From JABDQA01 sp963824415 (GTDB taxonomy: Bacteria; Desulfobacterota; Desulfobulbia; Desulfobulbales; Desulfocapsaceae): a stretch of 64,000 bases of DNA. Below, one piece after another: positions 1-8,864 of the stretch; positions within the stretch are counted from its first letter, which is position 1, and every line of letters begins with the position of its first letter. Both the position numbers and the translations under genes were made by a program. The stretch is from positions 248,001-312,000 of the forward strand of contig CAWGPM010000005.1 of the NCBI GenBank assembly GCA_963824415.1. The letters run 5' to 3'. The notes beneath the pieces were generated by a model, which saw only the letters and a list, made by a program, of their open reading frames with translations, did no database searches and had not been told where the DNA came from.

Positions 1-515
1 TCATCTGCTCTACCGCCAAGGATCTGGCTGCCGAAGTCAAGAAAGGGCATTTCCGAGAGGATCTTTTTTACCGCCTCAAGGTAATACCGATCAGACTGCC
101 GGCCCTGGTTTCGAGAAAAGAAGACATCCCCGAACTGATCAGGCACTTTCTGCACGAATACAGCCTGAAACGGGGCCTGGCGATGTCCGTCTCGGCCGAG
201 GCAATGGGTTTCCTGCTCGAATACGATTATCCGGGCAATGTCCGGGAATTGAAAAATATCATCGAGCGGGCTTCTATCCTGGCGGTTCAGCCTGAAATAC
301 AGAAATCTGACCTGCCCTCTGATTTAACCGGCTCGATGCACCAGAGTACGAACGAATCATATGTGCTCAGCGATATTGTCGCCCAGGCGGAAAAACATGC
401 TATTCTCAAGGCACTGCTCAAATCAGATAATTCCCGAACCAGGGCTGCTGAACTCCTTGGCATCAGCCGGAAGAACCTCTGGGAGAAAATGAAGGCCTAC
501 TCGATCAGGGTGTAG
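1..515 (+). CDS. Sigma-54-dependent transcriptional activator, C-terminal part
   Basis: The reading frame is open from the window edge (first full codon at base 3), so about 170 residues of a longer protein are visible. The first part is the end of an AAA+ sigma-54 interaction domain, with the family signature FREDLFYRLKVIPIRLP followed by a KEDIPELI sensor region and a PGNVRELKNIIERA segment. The last 45 or so residues form a Fis-type helix-turn-helix (RTRAAELLGISRKNLWEKMK). Such proteins remodel sigma-54 RNA polymerase at distant enhancers. The N-terminal sensory domain lies outside the window, so the signal is unknown. No terminator is evident before pyrC, 55 bp downstream. Confidence 0.93.
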   Translation, partial: ICSTAKDLAAEVKKGHFREDLFYRLKVIPIRLPALVSRKEDIPELIRHFLHEYSLKRGLAMSVSAEAMGFLLEYDYPGNVRELKNIIERASILAVQPEIQKSDLPSDLTGSMHQSTNESYVLSDIVAQAEKHAILKALLKSDNSRTRAAELLGISRKNLWEKMKAYSIRV

Positions 516-570
516 CGCCCACCGAGTCATTTTTCAACCATGCCATTAACCTCAACATAGCCACGCCGAT

Positions 571-1569
571 ATGAAAATTTCACTTCAATCTCCGCTGGAC
601 ATGCACCTGCATCTGCGCGAAGCGGACATGCTCAGACTGACCGCGCCACTGTCGGCCAGGCATTTCGCCGGGGCGGTTGTCATGCCTAATCTGCGCCGCC
701 CGGTGGACACCCTGAAACTGCTCGGCGAATATCGCCGGACAATCAGCAGCCTGTGCGGCGATGAAAGCTTTGAGCCATACATGACGCTGTTCTTTAAAAA
801 TTTTTCCCACCTTGAGCTGGAACAGGCCAAAGACGCAATTATCGGCATCAAACTCTATCCAGCCGGCATAACCACCCAGAGCGAGAGCGGCGTCAAGGAT
901 TTCGAGGCTATAGAAGCCACGGTATCAGCCATGCAGAACCTGCAGATTCCCCTTCTGGTCCATGGTGAGAGCAACGGCTTCGTGCTGGACCGGGAAAAAG
1001 AATTTATCCCGGTGTATCGGATGATTGCAGAAAACTTTCCCGATCTGCATATCATCATGGAGCATATCACTACTGCCGAGGCCGTTGATTTCATGAACCG
1101 CTATGAAAATGTTTCCGCCACGGTAACCCTGCACCACCTGATGATCACCCTTGATGACGTGATTGGCGATCTGCTGCGCCCCGATCTGTTCTGCAAGCCA
1201 ATTGCCAAAACTCCTGCCGATCGAAGCGCCCTCAGAGATGCAGTGTTCAGCGGCAACCCGAAGATCATGTTCGGCTCGGATTCAGCACCCCATCCCCGGC
1301 ATAAGAAAGAATGTATCGGCTGCGCGGCCGGCGTATTCTCGGCTCCGGTCGCGCTGCCGCTTCTGGTCCAGATATTTGAAGAGGCAGATAGTCTGGAGCA
1401 CCTTCAAGGCTTCATCAGTGACAATGCCCGCCAGCGCTACCGGATTACCCCTCCGGCTAAAACGGTGGAGTTGAGCACCAAGAACTGGACGGTGCCATCG
1501 TTTTACGGCGATGTCAGCCCGTTCTGGGCCGACAGAGAAATTCGCTGGTCGGTGAGTGCAGTGAGTTGA
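571..1569 (+). CDS. pyrC: Dihydroorotase (PyrC, dimeric class II type)
   Basis: This enzyme interconverts N-carbamoyl-aspartate and dihydroorotate, the third step of pyrimidine synthesis, in the cytoplasm. At 332 residues it has the length of the E. coli-type enzyme. All metal-site residues are visible: the HLH pair H12/H14, the lysine expected to be carboxylated (K94 in GIKLYPAG), H131 in VHGE, H165 in EHITT and the catalytic aspartate D237 in FGSDSAPH. The ATG at 571 has only a weak ribosome-binding site, but the ORF begins with the family's usual N-terminus. It stands alone between the sigma-54 activator and nfsA, with no other pyr gene nearby. Confidence 0.95.
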   Translation: MKISLQSPLDMHLHLREADMLRLTAPLSARHFAGAVVMPNLRRPVDTLKLLGEYRRTISSLCGDESFEPYMTLFFKNFSHLELEQAKDAIIGIKLYPAGITTQSESGVKDFEAIEATVSAMQNLQIPLLVHGESNGFVLDREKEFIPVYRMIAENFPDLHIIMEHITTAEAVDFMNRYENVSATVTLHHLMITLDDVIGDLLRPDLFCKPIAKTPADRSALRDAVFSGNPKIMFGSDSAPHPRHKKECIGCAAGVFSAPVALPLLVQIFEEADSLEHLQGFISDNARQRYRITPPAKTVELSTKNWTVPSFYGDVSPFWADREIRWSVSAVS

Positions 1570-1713
1570 AAACGATTCTGAGCGATACTGCAAAAACCCA
1601 TTGGACTCGGGTAGATTATTGTATAGAGCAGTGCGGCTGAAGCATCTAGCTGTTACTTTTTTTAAAATTTTTTTAAGTTTGGGAACGGTAAATTCAGCCA
1701 GGTGAGTGGTTCC

Positions 1714-2451
1714 ATGAATAAGGTTATCGAACTCCTGCAGTCGCATCGCTCCATCCGTAAGTTTCAGGACCGTGAGGTAGATCAGAGCATCGTGGAGGAA
1801 TTGGTCAGAGCCGGTCAAGGCGCCGCCACATCGAGCTTTATCCAGGCCTGCACGGTGATTCAGGTCAACGATCCGCAGGCACGGGAAAAACTCTGCAGCG
1901 CTGCCGCAGGCCAGCAGTATGTGAAAGAGGCCCCGGTATTTCTGGTGTTCTGTGCCGATATGCAGCGCCATCGGCTGGCCTGCGATATGCACCAGGCCGA
2001 CATGTTGTCCGGCTTTACCGAACAGTTTCTGACCGCCTCCGTCGATTGCGCGCTCTTCGCCCAGAATGTGCTGGTTGGCGCCGAGTCACTCGGGCTGGGC
2101 GGATGCTATATCGGTGCCATCAGAAACAAAATCGGAGAGGTCGACGTGCTGCTCGACCTGCCTGAACTGGTCTATCCGATTTTCGGCATGTGTCTTGGCT
2201 ATCCGGCCCAGGACCCGGAAGTAAAACCCCGGCTGCCGGTCGAAGTAGTTTTGAAGCAGGAAACCTATAGCGACGCTGGAGACCGACAGCTTATCGAGTC
2301 CTATGATCGGCGGGTGCGAGGCTATTACCGGACCCGTACGGGCGGGCAGAAGGACAATTCGTGGAGTGAACAGATTTCCGAGATGCTCGTCAAGGAAGCC
2401 CGGCCGCACCTGCTCGCTTTTCTCCGTGCAAAAGGTTTTTTGTTGAAATAA
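1714..2451 (+). CDS. nfsA: Oxygen-insensitive NADPH nitroreductase (NfsA type)
   Basis: A 245-residue FMN-dependent nitroreductase or flavin reductase of the NfsA/Frp group. The N-terminal HRSIRKF motif, the central SLGLGGCYIGAIRN segment and the C-terminal part following PRLP align closely with E. coli NfsA (240 residues). A GTG at 1702 would add four residues, but AGGTGAG at 1700-1706 overlaps that codon and sits at ideal spacing before the ATG at 1714, so 1714 is preferred. Its physiological substrate cannot be told from sequence. Reduction of quinones or nitro compounds using NADPH is the family activity. It lies upstream of the 2-oxoacid oxidoreductase genes with a 68-bp gap. Confidence 0.88.
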   Translation: MNKVIELLQSHRSIRKFQDREVDQSIVEELVRAGQGAATSSFIQACTVIQVNDPQAREKLCSAAAGQQYVKEAPVFLVFCADMQRHRLACDMHQADMLSGFTEQFLTASVDCALFAQNVLVGAESLGLGGCYIGAIRNKIGEVDVLLDLPELVYPIFGMCLGYPAQDPEVKPRLPVEVVLKQETYSDAGDRQLIESYDRRVRGYYRTRTGGQKDNSWSEQISEMLVKEARPHLLAFLRAKGFLLK

Positions 2452-2519
2452 CAAGACGTACGGGTTTTATACGTTTTACGAATACAGATAGATTTTTCAA
2501 CCACCTCTCTTATCCGCAA

Positions 2520-3650
2520 ATGGCTTACCTGTTTCTTGACGGCAATGAAGCGACGGCTCGGGCTGCAGTAGATGCCGGCTGCCGTTTTTTTGCCGGTTAC
2601 CCGATTACCCCGGCCACCACCATCTATCAGCATATGCTGAATCTGCTGCCTCCGGTCGGCGGGGTCTGCCTCCAGGGTGAGGATGAAATCGCCTCCATCG
2701 GTTTCTGCATCGGCGCTTCGATGGCAGGCGTCAAAGCGCTTACCGCCACCTCCGGTCCAGGCATCAGTTTATTTTCCGAGCAGATCTCTTTTGCGATCGG
2801 TGCCGAAATTCCCCTGGTGATCGTCGATGTCCAGCGCCTTGGACCATCGACCGGTTCAGCCACCAAAGGAGCCGATTCAGATATCTGCTTTCTGCGCTGG
2901 GGCAACAGCGGCGGTCTGCCGGTTGTCGTTCTGGCACCGACCGATGCAGCGGACTGCTACCATCTGACTGGTCAGGCCTTCAATCTTGCCGAACGTTATC
3001 GTTGCCCGGTATTCATCGCCTCCAACAAGGAAATCGGCATGACCAGAGAGAGCGTAGCGGCCGATTCCTTGATCTTGCCCGACATCAAGGACCGGGCTAC
3101 TTGCCCGGAAGACCAGGAATTTATCCCGTTCAGGCCACCAGCTGGCTCAAATATTCCCCATTTTCTTCCCCTTGGGGCCTCTCGGCTGGTACGTACAACC
3201 TCCTCCACCCATGGGGCGGACGGCTACATCACCACCGACCCTGAAGTGATCGCAACCGCCATTGCCAGAATGTGCGACAAACTGAACGACAGTGTCGGTG
3301 ATTTTACCTTTTACCAGATCGATTCGGACCCCTCTGCAGAAACACTGCTGATCGTCTACGGTGTAACCGCCCGCGCCGCCAGAGAGGCACTTCACAGGCT
3401 GCGTGCTGAGTCATCTAAGGTGTCGCTGCTGGTTCTGCAGACCCTTTTCCCGGTGCCCGAAGCACTGTTGAAAGAGCAGATGGCCAAAGTCAGACGAATT
3501 GTCGTCGTTGAAATGAACTGCGGTCAATATGTCGGGGAAATCGAGCGGCTCTGCGACGCAGGCAAGCTCACTCATTTTGGCAAGATGAATGGTGAGTTGA
3601 TCACTCCCGATGAAATTTACCATGAAATTAGCCGGGTGGCCGTCAGATGA
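2520..3650 (+). CDS. korA: 2-oxoacid:acceptor oxidoreductase, alpha subunit (KorA-like)
   Basis: A 376-residue alpha subunit of the thiamine-pyrophosphate, ferredoxin-linked 2-oxoacid oxidoreductases. The FFAGYPITPAT motif near residue 24 and the GEDEIASIGFCIGAS segment are hallmarks. TATSGPGISLFSE and the QRLGPSTG loop complete the pyrimidine-binding domain, and a transketolase-C-like domain follows. It overlaps the next gene by 4 bp (ATGA), so the two subunits are translationally coupled. The complex would oxidatively decarboxylate a 2-oxoacid such as 2-oxoglutarate to its acyl-CoA with reduction of ferredoxin. The actual substrate is uncertain, because 2-oxoisovalerate and indolepyruvate relatives look similar. 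No ferredoxin-like delta subunit is encoded beside it. Confidence 0.85.
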   Translation: MAYLFLDGNEATARAAVDAGCRFFAGYPITPATTIYQHMLNLLPPVGGVCLQGEDEIASIGFCIGASMAGVKALTATSGPGISLFSEQISFAIGAEIPLVIVDVQRLGPSTGSATKGADSDICFLRWGNSGGLPVVVLAPTDAADCYHLTGQAFNLAERYRCPVFIASNKEIGMTRESVAADSLILPDIKDRATCPEDQEFIPFRPPAGSNIPHFLPLGASRLVRTTSSTHGADGYITTDPEVIATAIARMCDKLNDSVGDFTFYQIDSDPSAETLLIVYGVTARAAREALHRLRAESSKVSLLVLQTLFPVPEALLKEQMAKVRRIVVVEMNCGQYVGEIERLCDAGKLTHFGKMNGELITPDEIYHEISRVAVR

Positions 3651-4972
3651 ACAGTCTACTCAACAACGACAGGCCACCGCTGTTCTGCCCCGGCTGCTCC
3701 CATGAGCAGGTGGTGCGCGCGCTTGACAAGAGCCTGCAGAACCTCGGCCTGCCGGGAAACAAAGTGGCCATTGTCACCGATATCGGCTGTTCCGGATTGT
3801 TCGATATCTTTTTCAATACACACGCCCTGCACGGGCTGCATGGCCGCGCCCTGACCTATGCTACCGGTCTGAAACTGGCCTGCCCGTCACTGACCGTTGT
3901 GGTAATCATGGGAGACGGCGGTCTTGGCATTGGCGGGGCCCACGTATTGAGCAGTTGCAGGCGAAATCTTGACCTCAATCTGCTGGTCCTGAACAATTTC
4001 AACTACGGTATGACCGGCGGTCAGTGTTCGGCAACCACCCCTTCCAAGGCTGTCACCTCTTCCGGGTTTCTGGCTGAGCTCGAGCCTGCTCTTGATATCT
4101 GCACTGTCGCAATCGGTGCAGGGGCGGGCTGGGTGGAGCGCATCGGAGCCGCAGATAAAGGGCTGGCCGGGCATATCGGCCAGGCGATTTCCCATACCGG
4201 TTTTTCACTGGTCGAAATCAGGGGGGTTTGTCCCGGCCGATTTACCAAACGCAACAAACAGACACCCCGCGAGATAGAGCAAGAAATCGACCGCATGCCA
4301 AAAGCGCCCGGGCTAGTTTCAGCAAATAGTCGGCCCGAGTACGGAGAGGCCTACCGCAGCAAAGCCGCCGGGACGAAACCGGCAGTTCCCCTGGTAGAAA
4401 TCAAGCCCAGATTTCGTGCCCAAATTACTGATAAATGTGGAATTCTGCTGCTTGGAGCTGCGGGACAGCGTGTCAATACCGCCGCCGAACTCCTCTGTCT
4501 GGCCGCGCTGAGCGCAGGGCTCCAGGTCAGTCAGAAGAGCGACTATCCCATCACCGTCCTCAGGGGCCATTCGATCTGCGAAGTCATCTGCAGCCCGCAC
4601 CCCATCGGCTATACCGGGATTGCCAAACCTGATATCGTCATCGCTCTTGGCGCCGAAGGGATTGCCCGCAGAAAAGAGGTGTTTGTCAAACTCACCGCCA
4701 AAACATTAATTATTGCAGCCAAGAGCGTGGTAGTTCCCCCTTCTGCCGGCATGTTGCTTGAAATCGACTTCCAGGAGCAGAAGATCCCTGCCAATCAATG
4801 GGCCCTTGGCTGCTTAGCGGTTCTCTGCAACTACCACCCGCTGATCAGCACAGAAATGCTTGATTTCGCTATAACCGAGTGCTTTGCTGACCCACAGCGT
4901 GAAGTTGCCAAAAGACTCATAGAGCGCTGTCTTGAACTGGACCCTTTGAAAGCCCAGCCGGACCCTCGGTAA
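3647..4972 (+). CDS. 2-oxoacid:acceptor oxidoreductase, fused beta and gamma subunits
   Basis: This 441-residue protein joins two subunits that are usually separate. Residues 1 to about 230 are the TPP-binding beta subunit: the N-terminal CPGCSHE motif at 14-20, MGDGGLGIGG near 88-98, and the NNFNYGMTGGQ loop. After a linker of about 35 residues, residues from about 265 form the gamma subunit, with GAAGQRVNTAAELL as its nucleotide-binding-like start and PHPIGYTGIAKPD further on. It starts within the korA stop region (ATGA), so the enzyme is an alpha plus beta-gamma pair. Cofactors expected from the family are TPP and iron-sulfur clusters. A stem-loop at 5013-5040 follows the stop. Confidence 0.85.
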   Translation: MNSLLNNDRPPLFCPGCSHEQVVRALDKSLQNLGLPGNKVAIVTDIGCSGLFDIFFNTHALHGLHGRALTYATGLKLACPSLTVVVIMGDGGLGIGGAHVLSSCRRNLDLNLLVLNNFNYGMTGGQCSATTPSKAVTSSGFLAELEPALDICTVAIGAGAGWVERIGAADKGLAGHIGQAISHTGFSLVEIRGVCPGRFTKRNKQTPREIEQEIDRMPKAPGLVSANSRPEYGEAYRSKAAGTKPAVPLVEIKPRFRAQITDKCGILLLGAAGQRVNTAAELLCLAALSAGLQVSQKSDYPITVLRGHSICEVICSPHPIGYTGIAKPDIVIALGAEGIARRKEVFVKLTAKTLIIAAKSVVVPPSAGMLLEIDFQEQKIPANQWALGCLAVLCNYHPLISTEMLDFAITECFADPQREVAKRLIERCLELDPLKAQPDPR

Positions 4973-5012
4973 AGGAATCAGCGCTGGGCTGGCGAATGTG
5001 CGCTGCCGATCG

Positions 5013-5040
5013 AAGTAGTCAAAAGCTTCTTTGACTACTT
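5013..5040. terminator. Stem-loop between convergent genes
   Basis: A perfect 11-bp inverted repeat, AAGTAGTCAAA and TTTGACTACTT, with a 6-base loop. It lies downstream of the fused korB-korC gene, and its right arm covers the last codons and stop of the convergent hydrolase gene. The A/T tracts at the stem base make it a plausible bidirectional terminator. Confidence 0.6.
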
Positions 5041-5775
5041 GCTGAGCGTTTCATCTAAAAACGTCAAGAATCGACGCCAAGACTGCTTGTCGGCCTCTTC
5101 GTGGTAACGCTCGGAGCCGAGTACTGTAAAGGCATGCGGCGCACCGCTGTAGGTCACCATCTCATGGGCCACACCGGCTTTCTCCAACTCGGCCGCCAGG
5201 ACGGCAAAATCATTCATGGTAATAGCGGTATCTGCCGTTCCGTGAAAAACCATTATCTTGCCCGTTGTCTGGCTATAATCCTGGCCTTCGGGGGTGGCCA
5301 GGCCACCGTGAAAGGTTGCGAAGCCCTGGACGGGAGCTCCTGAGCGTGCCATTTCCAGTACAGCCGCTCCGCCAAAGCAGTAGCCGAACACCACCACCCG
5401 GGAGCCTTCCCCGCTCTGTTTGACGCCCTCTTCAAAACCGGCCTGCAGCAGCATCCTCATTTTCTCTCTGTCTGTATAGAGTTCACCGGTATGCTGCTTC
5501 ATATCCTTTACCTCGGTGGGACGAACCCCTTTGCCGAACAGGTCGATGGCAAAGACATTGTAGCCTTCCTCGCCCAGCATTGAAGCGCGCTTAACCTCGT
5601 AGTCAGTCAAGCCGTCCCAGTCATGCACAAGAATCAGAAGAGGCGCCCCTTTGGCTGCTTCCTGGTAGTACCCTTCATAGTCCTGCCCATTGACCGTGTA
5701 TGTAACCGACGACGCGGCTGCCATTGCAGGCAAGACAAGCAGTGAAAAAAGACCAAACCATTGTATGAATTTCAT
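5035..5775 (-). CDS. Exported dienelactone hydrolase family protein
   Basis: A 246-residue alpha/beta hydrolase with an N-terminal signal peptide (hydrophobic residues 8-20 ending AMAAASS), so it is probably periplasmic. The dienelactone-hydrolase triad is visible: nucleophile C133 in GYCFGG, D182 in HGTAD and H214 in GAPHAF. The start at 5775 is chosen over upstream alternatives because it begins the signal peptide and has GAGGGA seven bases before it. The family acts on carboxymethylenebutenolide or other small esters. The exported members are poorly characterised, so the substrate is unknown. It is monocistronic and convergent with the oxidoreductase genes. Confidence 0.85.
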   Translation of the reverse strand: MKFIQWFGLFSLLVLPAMAAASSVTYTVNGQDYEGYYQEAAKGAPLLILVHDWDGLTDYEVKRASMLGEEGYNVFAIDLFGKGVRPTEVKDMKQHTGELYTDREKMRMLLQAGFEEGVKQSGEGSRVVVFGYCFGGAAVLEMARSGAPVQGFATFHGGLATPEGQDYSQTTGKIMVFHGTADTAITMNDFAVLAAELEKAGVAHEMVTYSGAPHAFTVLGSERYHEEADKQSWRRFLTFLDETLSK

Positions 5776-6076
5776 CGATAATCCCTCGATTAAGTATATT
5801 TTATTAAACTGTATTGCTGTTCCTGCCTGCACGGGCAAAAAGCCGCTGCAGGAAGATGCCACAAAGAATAATCACCACATTGTGGCATATCAAGAATGAT
5901 AATCGTTGTAATCCTATGCTTTCATCACCAGAGTGATTGCAATACGACAGCTCGTCAGCTGCCCGCGCTGCATAGAAAGCTCTGGGCATATCAAAAAAGA
6001 ACTCATTTATATGCACCACCTTTTTCTTTTCTGTGCATAGCGGGGCGTATTTTCAAAATTACGGTGGTATATTAAA

Positions 6077-6217
6077 GGCTATCTTGCAAAATTATGATTT
6101 TGGTTCAAAATGAAGGCGCTCGTGAAAATTTTACCACAGGCATATAGCTGCGTCCGAGGATAATATTTTTGCGCGCAACGCAGCGTTTGGGCAAAAAGAC
6201 AATTTTTCAAGGTAGCC
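6077..6217 (+). repeat. Hairpin mobile-like repeat, copy 1
   Basis: An approximately 141-bp element starting GGCTATCTTGCAAAATT and ending AATTTTTCAAGGTAGCC, flanked on both sides by TAAA (6073-6076 and 6218-6221), which looks like a target-site duplication. Inner inverted arms let the whole unit fold into a long hairpin. Three other full copies are at 29907, 34520 and 62345. No protein is encoded. It lies in the 500-bp gap between two divergent genes, which otherwise shows nothing recognisable. Confidence 0.85.
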
Positions 6218-6275
6218 TAAAATCGCACCACTAAGGCAATCGCCGTTAAATTATCCATTTTTTCGAGGAGACCCC

Positions 6276-7451
6276 ATGAGTTTGAATCCTGTCATTTCCA
6301 TCCTTGGCCGGCGACTCCGCCTGGCTCTTGTCGGCGGCGGCCCGGGTTCATTTATCGGAGCAACGCACCGGCAGGCAGCCCGACTTGATGACCGCTTTGA
6401 GGTGGTCAGCGCCGTCCTTTCCGCTGATTCAGGCCGGTCACGAGCCGCCGGCAGAGAGCTCGGCCTGCAGGAGGAGCGCATCTATACCGACGTCGCCGAT
6501 ATGTTCGACCGGGAGTCTGATCGCGACGATGGCGCAGATGTTGCTGCCATCATGACGCCCAACGACTCCCATTTCCCCTTTGCCAAAGCCGCGCTGCAAA
6601 AAGGCCTGGACGTTATCTGCGATAAACCGATGACCAACACCGTCGCCGAGGCCGAGGAGCTAGTGCGCCTGGTGGAGGACACCGGTCTTGTTTTCTGCCT
6701 CACCCACAACTACACCGGCTACCCGATGGTGCGGCAGGCCCGGGCTATGGTTGGAGAGGGTCAGCTGGGCGACATCCGCCTGGTGCAGATTGAATACGTT
6801 CAGGGCGGCAAGGCCAGAGAAAACGACCCCGATCCGGCTGCGGGACCACTGCCCTGGCGCTTCGATCCGGTCAGGAGCGGTCCGTCTCTGGTCCTCGGCG
6901 ATATTGGCAGTCATGCCCACAATCTGGTCAGGTTCATCACTGGTCTTGAGGTGACAGAGGTGGCGGCCGAGGTCGGCGCCGTGGTGCCGAAGCGCAAAGT
7001 GCATGATTTCGCAGGCGCTTTGCTCCGCCTTGAGGGTGGTGTCCACGGCTGCTTCTGGGTTACCCAGGCGGCCGCCGGGGTCGAAAATTGTCTGCGCATC
7101 CGGGTGAGTGGCAGCAAGGGCTCCCTGGAATGGATGCAGGAGCATCCCCAGGTTCTTCACTTCAAGCCGCTGGGCGCCCCGGCAGAGGTCAGGACCCCAA
7201 ACGGTTCAGGTATCCTGCCGCTGGCCGCCCGCTCAAGCCGCATCGTGGCCGGACACCCCGAAGGATTTCCCGACGCCTTTGCCAATCTCTACAGCGACGC
7301 CGCCGAGGCCATCGCCGCCCGCCGTACGGGTCGCAAGGTTGACCCGCTGGCCCTGCATTTTCCAACTGCCGCAGACGGCCTGCTCGGTGTTCGCTTCATC
7401 GAGCGTGTCCTGGCCTCCAGCGACCGCAACGGCGCCTGGACCGCCTGTTGA
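6276..7451 (+). CDS. Gfo/Idh/MocA family oxidoreductase
   Basis: A 391-residue NAD(P)-dependent dehydrogenase. The N-terminal Rossmann fold shows VGGGPGSFIG at about 19-28, and the family EKP motif appears as CDKPMTNT near residue 112. The C-terminal domain has the GDIGSHAHNLVRFITG segment carrying the catalytic-region histidines. GAGGAG eight bases before the ATG supports the start. The family oxidises or reduces sugars, inositols and their derivatives. With no adjacent catabolic genes the substrate cannot be assigned. The gene is monocistronic, with a strong terminator at 7580-7621. Confidence 0.85.
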   Translation: MSLNPVISILGRRLRLALVGGGPGSFIGATHRQAARLDDRFEVVSAVLSADSGRSRAAGRELGLQEERIYTDVADMFDRESDRDDGADVAAIMTPNDSHFPFAKAALQKGLDVICDKPMTNTVAEAEELVRLVEDTGLVFCLTHNYTGYPMVRQARAMVGEGQLGDIRLVQIEYVQGGKARENDPDPAAGPLPWRFDPVRSGPSLVLGDIGSHAHNLVRFITGLEVTEVAAEVGAVVPKRKVHDFAGALLRLEGGVHGCFWVTQAAAGVENCLRIRVSGSKGSLEWMQEHPQVLHFKPLGAPAEVRTPNGSGILPLAARSSRIVAGHPEGFPDAFANLYSDAAEAIAARRTGRKVDPLALHFPTAADGLLGVRFIERVLASSDRNGAWTAC

Positions 7452-7579
7452 ATCATAAAGAGGTATCAGGGGCCGGCTGTCCATGGCGTTCTAAATTGTT
7501 CACTTTACTTTTTTTGATTCAGTATTTAATGTAATTCCTATATGGCTGGTGAACAATATAAAAGCCATATTAACCTCCC

Positions 7580-7621
7580 GGGTGGCGCAGTCTCCCTATC
7601 AGCTCTGCGCCGCCCGTTTTT
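7580..7621 (+). terminator. Rho-independent terminator
   Basis: GGGTGGCGCAG pairs with CTGCGCCGCCC (11 bp with one wobble) around a 14-base loop and is followed by GTTTTT. It probably ends the transcript of the Gfo/Idh oxidoreductase gene 130 bp upstream. Confidence 0.8.
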
Positions 7622-7678
7622 CCCCCCCACTTTCCTTTCACTTGCGTTTCGATTAACCATATTATAGTATTACATTGT

Positions 7679-7755
7679 GGCATACGCTCACTTCGTATGC
7701 CGCGTTCCCCACTTCTTGGCGGTGTGGCTGAATCTCTCGGTCGCACCGCTTTTTT
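7679..7755 (+). ncRNA. Candidate small RNA with two hairpins and terminator
   Basis: The intergenic segment contains a perfect hairpin, GGCATACG and CGTATGCC (7679-7701), followed 18 bases later by a GC-rich stem, GCGGTGTG and CGCACCGC, that runs into TTTTTT. Two hairpins with the second acting as terminator and no ORF between them is the shape of a small RNA. An AT-rich stretch just upstream could supply a -10 box, but no convincing -35 is seen, so the promoter is unproven. It could instead be a second terminator with a chance hairpin beside it. Confidence 0.35.
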
Positions 7756-7873
7756 GTTTTCTATAACAATGTCTTGCAGATTGTTTATCTTTTCTTTTGA
7801 CAAGTCGCTTTCGTTGCGAGACAATTGAACTGGACCTGAACGTTGCCCTAAAAACCAAATAGGGAGTAGGGTT

Positions 7874-8071
7874 ATGAAGATTTGGTTAGCCGATCGGTTG
7901 CACAGAATTTCCCCCCTCCGCTTAATGCTGTTCACCTTGCTCTTCGTGCCCGCATCAAACCATTTATCTTTGCTCTTATTTTCAATGGTTCTGATTGGGC
8001 ATACCGGGTGGATAGCGTGTTTTGGGGTTGCTGTGGTCCAGCAGCGCAACAGTAACGGGTTAGCTTTATAA
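7874..8071 (+). CDS. Possible small membrane peptide
   Basis: A 65-residue ORF with a hydrophobic stretch at about 14-47, no recognised homologue and a cysteine at residue 49. Its support is contextual: GGGAGTAGGG lies just before the ATG, and a strong terminator (8106-8146) follows within 40 bp of the stop. The ribosome-binding site can pair with an upstream CCCTA segment. It may be a real small protein gene or a chance ORF in a non-coding transcript. Confidence 0.4.
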   Translation: MKIWLADRLHRISPLRLMLFTLLFVPASNHLSLLLFSMVLIGHTGWIACFGVAVVQQRNSNGLAL

Positions 8072-8105
8072 GCGTTTTATTATTTACGACAATACTGTTC
8101 TCTCC

Positions 8106-8146
8106 TGGTGATGTAGCGTGCTGTTTGCTGCATCACCATTTTTTTT
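8106..8146 (+). terminator. Rho-independent terminator
   Basis: TGGTGATGTAGC pairs with GCTGCATCACCA (12 bp with one wobble), followed by a run of eight T. It terminates whatever transcript crosses 7874-8071. Confidence 0.85.
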
Positions 8147-8360
8147 GTTCATTTTAAAGATGCTGTCCATTAACAAGCAGTTGTTCATCTAGAAGAAGCG
8201 ACATCGAGATCAGCGACAAAATTAATCTTGATGATCACTATGAATAATTCTCTATTTCAGTCCTGATCTAATGATTATTGTTAGCCCATAGTGCTGTTAA
8301 ACGGCGCCCCGCTTGATTAAATAAAGCATAATACGCTTTGAAATAACGAAGGAGACAATG

Positions 8361-8753
8361 ATGAAAATCTATATTGCAGTTTTCCTGCTGATGCTTCCCG
8401 CCTCCCTGATTGCCCAGACAACCGGCAGCATGAACCAGGGCAATATGCAGAACATGATGCAGGTGATGCAGCAGGTCCAGCAATGCATGGCCAGCATCGA
8501 CCAATCCAGATTGAATGAGCTTCAGGTTCGCTCGGAAAAGGCCAAACAGGAAATCGACGCTCTTTGCTCCCAGGGAAAGCGGGACCAGGCCCAGAAAAGA
8601 GCCATGGCCTTCGGCAGGCAAATAGCCTCCGACCCAACCATCAAACAGATGCAGAAATGCGGAGAAATGGCGAAGGGAGCTATACCGATGCCTGACATGG
8701 TCGATACCTACGCTGAAAAAGATTACGCCAATCGACATGTCTGCGATGAATAA
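8361..8753 (+). CDS. Small exported protein, Met/Gln-rich, unknown function
   Basis: A 130-residue protein with a clear signal peptide (MKIYIAVFLLMLPASLIAQ), giving a mature protein of about 110 residues expected in the periplasm. The mature part begins with a methionine- and glutamine-rich segment (residues 24-45) and is mostly helical and charged. It contains four cysteines, around residues 46, 69, 97 and 128, that could form two disulfides. Two ATG codons are adjacent. The second (8361) lies 6 bases after GGAG and is preferred over 8358. No family was recognised. It sits alone between a terminator and thiD. Confidence 0.75.
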   Translation: MKIYIAVFLLMLPASLIAQTTGSMNQGNMQNMMQVMQQVQQCMASIDQSRLNELQVRSEKAKQEIDALCSQGKRDQAQKRAMAFGRQIASDPTIKQMQKCGEMAKGAIPMPDMVDTYAEKDYANRHVCDE

Positions 8754-8864
8754 GAAATTTTATGGAGGTTTGATACGCGGTCATAAAATATTTTTCTTGA
8801 AGAACCAAACAGACAGAGGCATTCTCGGGATCTATACATCTTTTTCAAATTACGGGAATTTTTT

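Noticed and set aside
5877..7685. ACATTGTGGCAT-like 12-mers near 5880 and 7675 (and reversed near 58785)
   Set aside because: Repeated 12-mers are expected by chance in 64 kb, and the flanks do not match.
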